Assembly (NCBI GenBank): GCA_029964075.1
Contig: CM057142.1
Location: 33,792,392-33,856,391, forward strand
Length of the DNA: 64,000 nucleotides
Direction of reading: 5' to 3'
DNA from: Patiria pectinifera
Lineage: Eukaryota > Echinodermata > Asteroidea > Valvatida > Asterinidae
Part shown: positions 52,901 to 61,320 of the stretch, piece after piece
How positions within the stretch are numbered: the first letter of the stretch is position 1
Layout of the letters: each line of letters begins with the position of its first letter
Position numbers and translations under genes: made by a program
Notes under the pieces: generated by a model
Database searches by the model: none
The model's input: the letters and a program-made list of their open reading frames with translations, nothing else
What the model was told of the DNA's origin: nothing

Positions 52901-53819
52901 GCATCTACCAGCCCAAAGCGTGAAACAAGTCAATTTAACAATATTTGCTATAACATACCAATCCTCTAAATTATTTCTTTTTGAAAAATGCAGCAAAGGC
53001 AAATGTTGTACATTCCCTTTAAATTTAATATTTAACAATGGTGAACGATCAATACATAGCCTAGTATACGTTGCATTTTTCTTCTTCCATGTGCGCGCTA
53101 CGGCATACACCCCACCCCCTAAATATAAATCCACGTTTCCATGAAATAATTTGGTGTATACAGACATATCGGATCATTTGCTTTTCATGCATTTTGTTCG
53201 TTTCCAGTAATAACACCACTAAAAATCCAAAGAAGAATGTTCATAAAATAAATGTTTGTTTCAGTTCAATTGATATTGCATTTTGGGGGGGGGGAAAGGT
53301 TTTAAAAAATCATGCACAACCCCCTGATGACGAAACACGATGTCGTCAATAGCACTCTTTATTTATCGTTAGAAATCACGTACATTTCTTGATTTCTTTT
53401 AAATGACAGCAAGCTGAGACGGAATCATTTAACGGGGTCTAGTGCGATCTTTAATCCAAGTAAGCTTTCTGATAATAACATTTTGTGATAAATGCAAACG
53501 ATTCTGTATGACTTTTGGGGAAAAAACGACATTTCAAAACGAAAAGATACCAACGGGTCCATGTAAAAAAATTAAAAAATGACCACACTCTTACCGTAGC
53601 TGGATCGACGCTCTCGTCCATCTTCCACGGTAGCTGCCTGCCGCGATGACGGGCCATCATCTGGAGAGGACTGCCTCCCTGGACCCCACCCGGGTCCGAC
53701 AGCGGGATCAGGGAAGGGTCCCGACTGATGACCAGAAACAGCAAGGGGGCCAAGGCCAGGACTAACAAGGTAGCTATGGCCATTGGGAGGGAGTAACTGC
53801 CTCTGCGGTGCATCGCCAT
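25810..53819 (-). CDS. GALNT7: Polypeptide N-acetylgalactosaminyltransferase 7, complete, ten coding exons
   Basis: A Golgi type II membrane enzyme that transfers GalNAc from UDP-GalNAc to Ser/Thr; GALNT7 prefers peptides already carrying GalNAc. Exons 53595-53819, 40598-40923, 39103-39269, 34174-34387, 32524-32697, 31761-31878, 30979-31098, 29870-30088, 28044-28271 and 25810-25947 (complement) join in frame to 642 residues (human about 657). Order: short cytosolic tail, membrane anchor about 12-32, stem, GT27/GT-A catalytic domain with VDDFS, LDAHCE (DxH, residues 290-292) and WGGEN (398-402), VGHIYR, and a C-terminal ricin-type lectin domain from about 522. The GALNT7 assignment rests on [47 protein letters not shown]-like [11 protein letters not shown], and GGNQLFRLN, all closer to GALNT7 than to other family members I can recall. 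Confidence 0.93.
26561..27095. mobile_element. TTAA-bounded MITE, family A copy 1
   Basis: TTAA|AGGGAATATA... and ...TATTCCCT|TTAA ends. Centre holds a perfect 46-bp palindrome at 26712-26757 built on GGTCGGCCGACC. TTAA bounds are what piggyBac-type transposases leave. Between GALNT7 exons 9 and 10. Confidence 0.8.
28044..28271 (-). CDS. GALNT7: GALNT7 exon 9 (lectin alpha and beta repeats)
   Basis: Encodes [33 protein letters not shown] and [17 protein letters not shown], ending TIWEFDE. The first repeat keeps CLD and the QLF form of QxW; the second is degenerate. Acceptor CTATCCTAG, donor GAG|GTAAAT. Confidence 0.93.
29512..29679. mobile_element. Short inverted-repeat MITE
   Basis: TTGTTAGTTACATTTTGATA ... 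TATCAAAATGTAGCTAACAA with inner CTAAAGACT, CGTCCAA and GTTGTCAA complements. Between GALNT7 exons 8 and 9. Confidence 0.75.
29870..30088 (-). CDS. GALNT7: GALNT7 exon 8
   Basis: Encodes [35 protein letters not shown] and [12 protein letters not shown], the end of the catalytic domain and the linker to the lectin domain. Acceptor GGTTGTTAG, donor GAG|GTACTC. Confidence 0.95.
30147..30713. mobile_element. TTAA-bounded MITE, family C
   Basis: TTAA|AGGGTCCATGAAAT and ATTACATGGGCCCT|TTAA, with bounds at 30143-30146 and 30714-30717. No coding sequence. Between GALNT7 exons 7 and 8. Confidence 0.65.
30979..31098 (-). CDS. GALNT7: GALNT7 exon 7
   Basis: Encodes [20 protein letters not shown] then RKGVPYTYP. 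The His of VGHIYR is the conserved third metal ligand of the catalytic site. Acceptor CTCGCTGCAG, donor ACG|GTAAGT; 40 codons. Confidence 0.95.
31289..31696. mobile_element. TTAA-bounded MITE, family B
   Basis: TTAA|AGGTATAGTCCATCATTTG and CAAATGATGGACTCTACCT|TTAA. The middle contains a strikingly CpG-rich stretch of GCGCGC-type sequence (about 31495-31575). Distant similarity to family D (AAATGACAGC, AATAATTTCACNGGG). Between GALNT7 exons 6 and 7. Confidence 0.75.
31761..31878 (-). CDS. GALNT7: GALNT7 exon 6 (WGGEN motif)
   Basis: Encodes [39 protein letters not shown]. This Gal/GalNAc-T motif binds the sugar part of the donor and is nearly identical to GALNT7. Acceptor CATCCATGTAG, donor AAA|GTAAGT. 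Confidence 0.96.
32524..32697 (-). CDS. GALNT7: GALNT7 exon 5
   Basis: Encodes [19 protein letters not shown] and [13 protein letters not shown], the VCPxIDVI and GxFDW motifs of the family. Acceptor TTGGTCAG, donor TATGA|GTGAGT. Confidence 0.94.
32824..33050. repeat. hAT-like GGCGGATCCAGG end
   Basis: AAGGGCGGATCCAGGGGGGC then a C run is the typical left end of this element type. The right limit is approximate; no matching terminus was found. Between GALNT7 exons 4 and 5, close to the exon 5 acceptor. Confidence 0.4.
33440..33790. repeat. Dispersed repeat, copy 1
   Basis: AAAATTGAAAAGAAAATGAA AGA, TGTCTATGGGAACTTTAATG and GCAGCAGTGCAC are matched in order by the copy at about 57900-58235. 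Limits approximate; no termini recognised. Between GALNT7 exons 4 and 5. Confidence 0.5.
34174..34387 (-). CDS. GALNT7: GALNT7 exon 4 (DxH metal site)
   Basis: Encodes [20 protein letters not shown] and [20 protein letters not shown]. Asp-Ala-His binds Mn2+ and the donor diphosphate. Acceptor CACGTGCAG, donor AACAG|GTAAAA. Confidence 0.96.
35216..35448. mobile_element. Candidate MITE with GGGCGTCGCC termini
   Basis: GGGCGTCGCCAGGATTTTTC at the left and GCGACGCCC at the right, with G/C runs inside each end. No clear target duplication. In GALNT7 intron 3. Confidence 0.45.
37696..38352. mobile_element. hAT-like element with degenerate internal repeats
   Basis: The right end GCGTTTCGCCGCCCCTG is a CAGGGGCGGCG-type terminus; the left end is degraded into a G run with CGGAACC. 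Flanks AGTGTGAT and AGCGTGAT match at 7 of 8 positions, fitting an aged target duplication. The interior repeats a degenerate GTGCCCCTCTCGC-type unit several times. In GALNT7 intron 3. Confidence 0.65.
39103..39269 (-). CDS. GALNT7: GALNT7 exon 3
   Basis: Encodes [36 protein letters not shown] and [11 protein letters not shown]. This is the UDP-GalNAc-binding start of the GT-A fold. Acceptor TTTCTCTAG, donor AAAG|GTGAGA. Confidence 0.95.
39518..39982. mobile_element. Second non-autonomous hAT-type element with GACTCG arrays
   Basis: Termini CAGACTTGTAT / ATACAAGTCTG with an exact 8-bp duplication AAAGGGAC (39510-39517 and 39983-39990). The inside carries two blocks of GACTCGGACTCG-type repeats (39530-39660 and 39830-39970) flanking a plain core. 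It lies between GALNT7 exons 2 and 3. The termini differ from the 3298-4125 element although the internal repeat is the same. Confidence 0.88.
40328..40370. repeat. (CAGT)n microsatellite
   Basis: CAGTCAGTTAGTCAGTCAGT continuing to TCCGTCTGTCAG; a second short run follows at 40563-40577, next to the GALNT7 exon 2 donor. Confidence 0.8.
40598..40923 (-). CDS. GALNT7: GALNT7 exon 2 (stem and catalytic-domain entry)
   Basis: Encodes a low-complexity stem followed by [20 protein letters not shown] and LPDIRDP, matching the GALNT7 motif KEFGFNMVASDMISLDRS. Acceptor TTGTTCTTGCAG, donor CA|GTGAGT; 326 bp, ends in phase 2. Confidence 0.92.
42598..42899. mobile_element. TAAACAC-rich element, copy 2
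   Basis: Shares ACACAATCTTGCTATCACTT and GCTAAACACAGTTTTTGCAG with the 6749-6957 copy, with about 90 extra internal bases near 42725-42840. It abuts the MITE at 42912. Confidence 0.6.
42912..43313. mobile_element. MITE with CAGGGGCGTAAATC termini
   Basis: Termini CAGGGGCGTAAATC / GATTTACGCCACTG and internal GGGGGATGGG / CATCCCCCC blocks. CTATGCT occurs near both ends (42901 and 43314), but not directly adjacent on the left, so a duplication is uncertain. A relative at about 4916-5165 shares the GGGGGATGGGGGATAT and ATCATCCCCC blocks. Confidence 0.7.
43786..44338. mobile_element. Palindromic MITE with nested family A insertion
   Basis: Arms read AGTACGGCAG, GATGGGATTG, GCATGGAATTTGGCACACAG on the left and CTGTGTGCCAAATGCCATT, GGCACAATCTCCC, CTGCCCCACT on the right; an inner hairpin spans about 44095-44245 (CTATAGGGCCACCGCAGATT and its complement). 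At 43861 the left arm is broken by AAAGGGAATATACATCATTT, the start of a deleted family A element running to about 44035. In GALNT7 intron 1. Confidence 0.75.
44685..44812. repeat. Degenerate tandem repeat, ~18-20 bp unit
   Basis: Variants of CATCACAAGTCCTCACAAAT recur about six times with drift in length and sequence. In GALNT7 intron 1. Confidence 0.7.
44975..45020. repeat. Isolated GGTGGATCTAGC terminus
   Basis: GGGTGGATCTAGCTTCCAGG followed by a G run resembles the end of the CAGTGGTGGATCTAG element family seen at 46640-46661. No partner end identified. Confidence 0.35.
46058..46408. mobile_element. hAT-like element, CGGATCC-type termini
   Basis: Starts CAGGCGCGGATCCGGGG and ends CCTGGATCCGCCCC, inverted. 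It shares long stretches (AGCTCTG, AATAATGTCC, AGACTATTCTGTGATATAGT, GGATTTGAACAGC) with the copy at 18322-18570. A second element with CTAGATCCACCACTG terminus follows directly to about 46661. Confidence 0.65.
47931..48035. repeat. Retroelement-like tail with (CAATT)n
   Basis: CAATTCAATT repeats followed by GACTTTATTATCCCAGACGG and GAAATTCCATTGGCCTTTGT, resembling the conserved tail of non-LTR elements found in many chordate and invertebrate genomes. Confidence 0.45.
48808..49140. mobile_element. Inverted-repeat element built from a 15-bp unit
   Basis: Arms made of GTCCGACGCCTCATA units: three on the left, more diverged ones internally, and the complement on the right, ending GGACTTATGATCCGGCCCCC. 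TTTCGGACTTATGAGG and its neighbours form near-perfect complements of the left arm. In GALNT7 intron 1. Confidence 0.8.
51034..51688. mobile_element. Long-TIR MITE bounded by TA (mariner-like)
   Basis: TA|CAGCGCGTCCCAAAATACCC ... GGGTATTTTGGGACGCGCTG|TA. The two arms stay complementary with mismatches for about 200 bases each. TA bounds fit Tc1/mariner-type transposition. No transposase. In GALNT7 intron 1. Confidence 0.85.
51722..51830. repeat. (TAA)n plus GCGCTTTACAA repeat
   Basis: A TAATAATAA microsatellite followed by TTGTATAGCGCATTACATAC and TCTCAATGCGCTTTACAAAG, a dispersed repeat common in marine invertebrate genomes. Confidence 0.5.
52515..53018. mobile_element. TTAA-bounded MITE, family A copy 2
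   Basis: Same order of landmarks as copy 1 (GCAAACATC, AAAGCATCCT, GGTCGGCCGACC, TCTAGACTGATTC, GGGAACCAGACTAC) between TTAAAGGGAA and TTCCCTTTAA. The centre palindrome has diverged outside its core. In GALNT7 intron 1. Confidence 0.8.
53163..53516. mobile_element. Family D copy 2
   Basis: GACATATCGGATCATTTG start, TTTTCATGCATTTTGTTCG, CATTTCTTGATTTCTTTTAA, ATGACAGCAAG and a GCAAACGATTCTGTATGACT end, in the order of copy 1. No TTAA remains at the ends. It ends about 80 bases before GALNT7 exon 1, in intron 1. Confidence 0.6.
53595..53819 (-). CDS. GALNT7: GALNT7 exon 1 (start, signal anchor)
   Basis: Starts [12 protein letters not shown], then a hydrophobic run [20 protein letters not shown] acting as signal anchor, then a polar stem. 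Basic residues precede the anchor, as expected for N-in orientation. A second in-frame Met at residue 3 is an alternative start. Donor ACG|GTAAGA; 75 codons, phase 0. Confidence 0.85.
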
Positions 53820-56443
53820 TGTTGTGCCAATTATTATGCGTCTCGTTTAAAACATCTGGTGGTTTATCATGCTGCTGCTGCTGATGTCCATGTTATCCTT
53901 TGGTAGTTATTGATTCAGATAGAACAAAATATAGATCCGAACTGAATTGTTGAACTTTGAATTCCTCAGCGAGGTATACTCAATAATGATAATCTTTGCG
54001 TTTATAATTTTTCAGAACAGCAAGGTCTGCCATATAGCTATGTAAAGAAGACGGAACTTGAAAACGTTGGAACTTCAACACAGAAACTTGAAAATGTGGC
54101 GCAGATATCTGCACACGATTTAATTGACAACCGGTGACGCCAATTAGCAGGCTACGGACCAAATTGGCTGTAAGCCGACAATACCGCACATCCTTGGAGA
54201 AATCCGAACTGTAAATGTTACTTTTTGGTGAATAAGTCCTACTTCCTGGCAGAATGTAGAAGATAGAACAGGTGACGTGCCAACATCCATTTATTCGTCT
54301 GTAATAACTAACCACACTCACCGCACGCGGCCATTATCAAGTGCAGATATGGAACATTATAAACACATACAGCATTCCACGTTCCCAGAATTATCTCGCG
54401 GAAGGAATGCAGATTCAGCGACCGGGCATAGCTACTTATCATCAGTCCACTCAGTGAGACAGGTCCAGGTTATTCCGCATCTTAGTACCGTCCGTGGACT
54501 AATGTTAGTAAACAGAGAGACACACACGGGCGTGACGGGGGCACAGAGCTGAACCCAAACGCCGTATGGTGATGAAGAGAAATGGTTGAGTTCATAACGC
54601 GCGCAATTGAAACAGCACGTGCATGAACCCGGTTGTTTGTTCAAGCACATAGACGCATTTACAGCCTGGGGTCGCGCTGAAGGGTCAGCCCTACCTAGAA
54701 GCGTGGGATGCCATGCCGTGTCTGAGTGGAAACGTGTTGCGACCCGCGAGTGAGGTTAAGTCTAAAATGATTCTCACCTGCAAGAGACTAGACCCCATGC
54801 TGGAACCATCCAGCTAGCTCGGCAGCTGATGTCGAAGCTGGTTACAGGAAATCTCTCCAGTCAGCCCCCAAAAATAATACACTTGCACCCTGACTTGCAC
54901 GATGGATTTTGATAACCTCAGCCGAGGGCTATGAAAACATGATGAAGCCTAATCGATTTTGTTAAGGCTTGCCATATTGTATCCATCATAATATTGTGTT
55001 ATGACCTTTATAGAGTAACTGCTGAATGGTTTTTCATTTTCAATTTAGGTGTCGAACTTTCTCTCTCATGCCAGTTTGTCGGATTTGTCGCTCCGTCTCT
55101 ATCAGATTTCAAGTAATCAGCTTGCCCACTGTTACATAGAAAGCTACAAAAATATCGGTAAACTTCCCAAACGAGCTATTTTAGGTCCTCATCTTTCTTT
55201 CAGCTATAAACTGGTTGGAATAAAAAAAAAATTATTTTCCATTAAAATTTGGGTTCAGCTGGGTACAAGTAATTCGACCTTTACGTCAAATCTGAGGACT
55301 TTTGTGTTTCAGGGTTCCAGTTTCCTTTTCATGGTCAAGCTGACAACTGACTTTATTTTCGGGATGTGCTTCTGTTTTACTCATTAAAATTACATCCTCT
55401 TCAAAACCGTCTCCGTTTCCGTTTTGAAGAGAGAGAAAAAAGACACAGTCTGTAGGGATTTCACGGTGCAAATTGCTTACAACTAACAATACACAATGTA
55501 GTAGGCCTACTATAATAGTTCTAAACAGACATGAATAGTCCTAACTGTTTGAACCGTGCCATGGTCCCCTGTGTAAATACAAACACAAGCGGAAGCCGGG
55601 AGTTGGTGACAAATATATAGCAGTTTCCTGCAGCGCTATTAAAAACTCTTTCCAGATTTTGATCCAAGATATCACGTGACCCATATTATAGTCATCCGTC
55701 GGAACACCTGGGATGGGGACGAGGTTGACCTCTGTCCGGCTGGGAATGGTTCGGTCCCGATCGAGGGAAACGGGTACCACTGGACGCTGACTGATGTGGT
55801 TTCAAAATAGGTGCTGAGTGATTCTTTACTTTGAACGGAATTTTCCCCAATAGAAGTTGACAGCAAAAATCATAACTGAATTTGTGGTCATCGCTATGTA
55901 TAGGCCTAGATCTTTGCATAACACCATGTTTGAGGCCGCAGAATGTGCTTTTGTGAATCGCATTAATGCGCCCGATTGGGCTACAAAAAGCGTTTTAAAC
56001 AAAATGACATTAAATAGAAAGAGCATTTGAAACTAAAAAAGTAGAATAGGCCCTATAAACGTCCAGACGACCATCCTTTATAAATCGAGCTAGCCGTCAG
56101 TGCTAATTGTAAATCCAGCCGCACAAGTGTTTCGCATTCTGCGGACGTGTAAGAAACATTGTGTATTTGTGTGTATTTAAAAGCTCCACGGTGTTATGTA
56201 CCACACACACGTGTACGCTGCATCGAATAGACACGACCTGAAATACGTATGGGTATGCCACAAATGCCTGTCGCATCCGACGTAAACAACCAGGTTTTTT
56301 CGTTTTTTCGTTTTTTCTTGGGAACGCTTTGACATAAGGTTGCTTTCATTTCAACCAGACCTTTGAAGAAAAAAAAGATAAGTAAACAATCCAAATACAA
56401 GAAGATTTCGGGGATTCACGGCAGGAATGCCCCTTTGATTTTG

Positions 56444-56766
56444 TGAATTCATTATGCGCCTATTAATTATTTTCCCCACCCCCCCCCCTGCCCCCCCCAC
56501 TCGGAGAGTGGGGATTGTGACAAAAAATCCACCCCCTCGGCCCTCAAAATTTAAGTGACAATCCCCGACCATGCCCCGACATACATACATGGGGTGCACT
56601 AGTAAATGCATTTCCATGTAGCACGCCAATGTTAACAATGCAATTTGAGTGATCAAGATCCCCACCCTGGGGCATGAAAAACGTGACCAAATCCCGACAT
56701 CGGACCTGGGGCTGCGCGGGGGGAGGGGAGGGGGGGGGGAAACATTTGATAAGCGCATTAGTGAAT
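56444..56766. mobile_element. Inverted-repeat MITE with TGCGC ends
   Basis: GTGAATTCATTATGCGCCTA at the left and AAGCGCATTAGTGAATCC at the right, each followed inward by long C or G runs and GATCCCCACC/GGGGATTGTG blocks. Located upstream of GALNT7. Confidence 0.6.
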
Positions 56767-57899
56767 CCTTTTAATAGCTCCATGATTAAATTAACGCAAA
56801 CACCTCAGAGATGGCTGTTGAATGCAATATGGTCTACATGCTAATTACCATTAACCGTAATCTGCAATAAGTTGAAAAACGAATCTAACTTAAAAATTTG
56901 TTATCAGCTTCATATGAATGATACATGAATTCATATTAACGGCAATTGGTCTGTAACATTACTGAAGTTACTGAATTCATCGCCACAGTTATTGGGGGAA
57001 TCCCCGTTGTTGTTTTCCCACCCACTATGTGACCTTACAAATACCCAGCTGCTTACCAGAAGTCAGGAAGTAGGATTGGCAGTTACTCCTTTCCCGCCGG
57101 TGACCCAGGTTTCGAATCTCACCCAGGCAGACATGACATTGTGGCTTTCCCTGGATTTTTCAACGATTTTCCTCCAAAAATGTTATAAACCGAAAGAAAA
57201 TTTTTCTTTGTCTTATCTTACTATAGACTAGGCTTTTCCGGGCCTCTGGGCCACTATTAAAAAAAGGTTTTATATTGAACAATCTAAAAAGAATGGAGTA
57301 ACAATGACACTAGTCGCACTAAGAAAGACATGGCATCCTCAAATCGTGCTGCTCCACTCCACTCTTACACCACTTTGTCGCTGAGTTAGAGCCAATTTTT
57401 GACTTGCACTGTTAATCTTGGCAAGCCTTGTTTTCTTCTTTTCTCTCTGCATTTTCCATACTTTGAGGTAACTGCTGCATCTGATGAAAGTGTTTGTTTG
57501 GCTACGATTTGATTCGATAGACGTAGTGCGTGACCAATAGGCTAGGGGTGCGTGACCAGTGACCTGCTATAACTTTACACAGAAATTTGGTAAGCATAGA
57601 ACATAATTATTTGCTAGTGAAAAAAGCTTAAAATGTCATGCAATGTTTACTGGTTGCGACTGTTTCCCAACTGATTTTTGCTAACCACATAAAGTTCTAT
57701 TATAAGCAACATTTTCTGCCATTAAGCAGCTTTCAGGGTGCACCACCGCAGGCTGTAAAGGTCCGAAATTGCCTATGCCAGCCAAATCACAATATATTCT
57801 TTTGCTATGAAAGCATTTTGTGGGCCATGAACTTGAGGGTTTGTAAATGAAGAAGAAGGGTGGAAGCCATGAACAGGACTGCGAGCACGTATTTCTGTG

Positions 57900-58235
57900 A
57901 AATTCGGATGAAATTGGGCCATAAAACTGCTCTATTTTGCAATGGAGCGCAGGCATCATTTTTCATTTCAAATGGCGATGGGCTTCATGACTACTTTTAG
58001 GGTGATCACAAATTGGATGGAATTTTCTCCCAAAAGTCATTGGTTAACCCCCAAAAAAATTGAACAGAAAATGAAAGACGATGAATAAGCTTTAATTTGA
58101 TGTGTGTTTCAAACACCTCAAAGAGTTACTTGCGAGTATTTTCCCCGAATTTTCGAAGTGGGGGATCGGATTTACCACTGGGGTCTTTATGGTGACTTTA
58201 CCGACCTGCAAGCCGCAGTGCACGACCTACCGCAG
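57900..58235. repeat. Dispersed repeat, copy 2
   Basis: AAAATTGAACAGAAAATGAA, GGTCTTTATGGTGACTTTAC and GCCGCAGTGCAC correspond to blocks in the 33440-33790 copy. Upstream of GALNT7. Confidence 0.5.
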
Positions 58236-58894
58236 CAAACTCCGCCACATAACAGCCACTCGTAAATATTGAAGAAAAAAATATATTTCCTCAGGCTGAT
58301 GGCCTCATAGTCCAAAATGATACATAAATCTGCTTCATTATTGCAACTCAGTCAATGTAAGTGGCTTCTCCTTAATGTTCCTCGTTCCCCTGGGTGTCAT
58401 AATTACTGGTGTAATCGAATGAACCCCAAGTAAGACTGTGCACCTGTCTGTTATTTATACAGGTGTATAGCAAATTCACGACGATGTGTCAAGAATGGCC
58501 TACCGAAGGGCATTATTATTTATAACATAGTGATATCTTATTTCCAGCCAAAAAAATAATAGAGTCATCCAGCACGTTCCCGGTGCTGCAACCTTTCACT
58601 TCTTATCCACTGGTTCAAGTTCGGACCAGCTTTGAAGACTTGGAGGAAATTATAATTCTCCACAAACTCGTTTTGTCGCGAGGAATGACAACAGCAACGT
58701 GTTGTTTAATTTAGAAAATTGACAATTGGTAGGTGAGCCAATATACTCATCGGTCAGTCATACTGAGAGGAACAATTTTTTTCGAGAACGTTTTGTACTG
58801 TGCTGTGCATGGAGTATGGATGGAGGCGGGGAGAGGAAACTTTGTTCCAGCATTTTGAAAACATAAACGGACGTAATCCGTATACGACTAGTCT

Positions 58895-59198
58895 AGTACG
58901 GCAGAAAGGTGATGGGATTGTGCCTTAAGCATGGAATTTGGCACAGAATCAGAGAAAGATATTCGACTATAGGGCCATCGCAGATTTGTCCTTTGAAAAA
59001 AGTATAGGTAGAATAAAATGCAATGACAACCATTTTGAAAATTGCTTGTTATTCTACCTATATTTTTCAAAGGACAAATCTGCGATGGCCCTATAGCCAA
59101 ATATCTTTCTCATGACATACTCTGACTGTGTGCCAAATGCCATGCTTGTATCATCAAAAGGCACAATTCCCCCAAATATTTTCCCCATCTGCCCCACT
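58895..59198. mobile_element. Palindromic MITE, uninterrupted copy
   Basis: Same termini and inner hairpin as 43786-44338 but without the insertion. Flanked by AGTCT on both sides (58890-58894 and 59199-59203), a possible 5-bp target duplication. The inner stem around CTATAGGGCCATCGCAGATT is nearly perfect. Confidence 0.75.
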
Positions 59199-59409
59199 AG
59201 TCTATGCAGTGCAATGTACACAAACTGTACGTTATTTAAAGACGTTTTCAAACCAACGCAGAACGCTTTATACAATACAGATTGAGAAGATGGAAAATAG
59301 TTCCCAGAACCTAGGGTGACAATGCATTGGCCAACATCATAATTCTACAAATTTCTTTCCGAAAAAATTCTCTATGAAAAAAGCCTCAATCACAAGCACA
59401 GAAATGTTA

Positions 59410-59612
59410 GTATTTACTCATACTGTATGTTTTGTGTAACGTTTTTTTTTTTGTGGTAAAGTCTTGTCTATTTTTGTAATTTTATTTTCTTTGTTTCATT
59501 CTGTTTTCATGTAATTTTAATGTGAGGGCTCCTTTGGAAAGCAGGTTTTTTTAAAACTGAAATGGACTACCCTCGTTAAAAATTACAATAAATAAAATAA
59601 AATAAAATAAAG
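59410..59612 (+). repeat. LINE-like 3' end
   Basis: GAGGGCTCCTTTGGAAAGCA, AACTGAAATGGACTACCCTC and a terminal ATAAA-repeat tail resemble the 3' ends of CR1/L2-type LINEs. No reverse transcriptase is present upstream, so it is a 5'-truncated stub. Confidence 0.55.
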
Positions 59613-60247
59613 AAATTACGTAAAACCCATGTTTCAGTGTGGTAACATCCTGCTGCGGCACAAAACAAACTCAACGAAACGCAACACTGGGCCATAAAAA
59701 GAATTAACAAAACAGATGGTGAATTATGATTTCAATAATGCTCGTATCAATCGATATACAGCTTTGGTATCTCACATGATTTTATTTTTCATCATCTGTG
59801 TCAACAGACAGTTCTGTCAATGTAACAGCTGTGAATTACAATGGTGCTATTTTCGGAATGAAGTAAGTTAATGAAAGTCACATAAACAACTGAACATGCC
59901 AAACAGTCCCAGCAATACATTTCAGTAAATTTCACAAAGCTGTGTGGGCATGTTTTCTGTGATCATTTTTTAATGAAGGTCAATTTTTTAGCTTGATTTT
60001 CAGTTATCAATATTTAGTCGAAATGATAACTCGAGAAGGGTTTTAGAGACATGTACATGTAAATGCAGCCTTCATAAACTGAAATAATTACATGTTCTAG
60101 TACAGGTATGCAGGGACAAGCTACAAAAAGATGGCAACTTTAATTTTAACTGACAAATAAAATTGCTGTAATAGTAATGACAATATTTTTTTTAAATTTC
60201 GTTTTAAAACATCAAAAATATTTTAAGTTAAAAATGTTGAATGGGTG

Positions 60248-60322
60248 CAAAAGTGACTGTTTTACACTCAGATTTGACTCAATTGTGTTTAATATCCATC
60301 TGAAATTGTAAAACAGTCACTA
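60248..60322. repeat. Hairpin-forming inverted repeat
   Basis: GTGACTGTTTTACA and TGTAAAACAGTCAC-like arms (near-perfect, with CTCAGAT/ATCTGA inside) about 40 bases apart. Confidence 0.65.
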
Positions 60323-60425
60323 CAAACTTGTCTTGAAGACCAGATGGCATACATTATTTGTTTATGAATGTTGGACCTGAAGAGCCAGCCTTTGGCCCTC
60401 TGACTGACTGAGTCACTGATTATTA

Positions 60426-60759
60426 TTAACCCGAACCCACCTCACTCCTCCAAAATCCTCCTGGCGGTTTTGGAGGATTCTAGAGGATTGAGGATGAATG
60501 GTGATTGAATCAAATGAGGATTCTGGAGGATTGAGGATGAATGGTGATTGAAGCACATGAGGATTTTGGAGGATTGAGGATGAATGGTGATTGAAGCACA
60601 AGAGGATTTTGGAGGATTGAGGATGAATGCATTTTGAGGCAGGACTGTCTGACAATTTTGAAAAATTTAGGCGGAGTTGCAAAATTTGGGAAAATTTTGG
60701 AGGATTTTGGAGGATTGAGGATGGTTGTAAGCAACAAGGGCCTAGGGGGTTAGGGTTAA
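60426..60759. mobile_element. Element with TTAACCCGAACCC / GTTAGGGTTAA ends, copy 2
   Basis: Contains about 3.5 copies of a 43-bp tandem unit (GAGGATTTTGGAGGATTGAG then GATGAATGGTGATTGAAGCA + CAT) at roughly 60473-60635. Right end GCCTAGGGGGTTAGGGTTAA. The His/Ser-rich ORF across it is a repeat artefact. Confidence 0.7.
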
Positions 60760-60856
60760 TGTCCTCAACTGAGACGTTTGGGTCAACCAGGCAACCCTGG
60801 TCTTGTTTTCCTTTGAGGTGACACGTTCAACTTGTGTGAATCACATAAATTAATTA

Positions 60857-61175
60857 GGCATATATGATCATTTGCTCTTCATGCATAATTAACCTGTTTA
60901 AGTTTCAGCTCGGTGGATATTACCCTTTTCAAGTTAACAGTGAAAAAACATGTATATCCTTTAATATGATCACAACACATGATTTCCCCAAAAAATCAGT
61001 CCTTTGACTGAATGTTGGAAATCCCTTACATTTCTTGATTTCTTCTAAATGACAGCAAGTCAGATGGAATTATATCACTGGGTGTTTAGTATGAGTATGA
61101 TGTTTAAGTCAGTTTGCTTTCTGATAATAATTCGGAAGGTAACTTTTGGGATAAATGCAAATGATCCTATATGAC
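60857..61175. mobile_element. Family D copy 3
   Basis: GGCATATATGATCATTTGC start; CATTTCTTGATTTCTTCTAA and ATGACAGCAAG inside; GCAAATGATCCTATATGAC|TTAA end. Same orientation as copies 1 and 2. Confidence 0.7.
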
Positions 61176-61224
61176 TTAAAGCAAACCAATGACAACACAG
61201 AGCCAGTAAATGGAACAAAGCTGA

Positions 61225-61320
61225 AATTCGTGAAATTTTGTTTTCTTTCCTTAGCCTAAGGAAAGAAAACTAAATTTCACCAATTTCTTGTGGCCTAAGT
61301 TAGGCCACAAGGAAAGCAAA
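61225..61320. repeat. Two adjacent perfect palindromes
   Basis: TTTTCTTTCCTTAG joined directly to CCTAAGGAAAGAAAA, then about 15 bases on CTTGTGGCCTAA and TTAGGCCACAAG. Each arm pair is perfect. Confidence 0.75.

Larger units (their letters stand above)
40924..53594 (-). other. GALNT7 intron 1
   Basis: 12.7 kb, the longest intron. Mostly element debris listed separately (42598-43313, 43786-44338, 46058-46661, 48808-49140, 51034-51688, 52515-53018, 53163-53516). Stretches 41150-42590, 46670-47920, 49320-51000 and 51840-52500 contain no feature I can name; G or C homopolymer patches there suggest further hAT-like ends. Confidence 0.7.

Noticed and set aside
52757..53167. 136-codon minus ORF
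   Set aside because: Overlaps the family A copy 2 MITE; the same region in other copies is not open.
60413..60737. His/Ser/Pro-rich ORFs
   Set aside because: They are translations of the 43-bp tandem unit.
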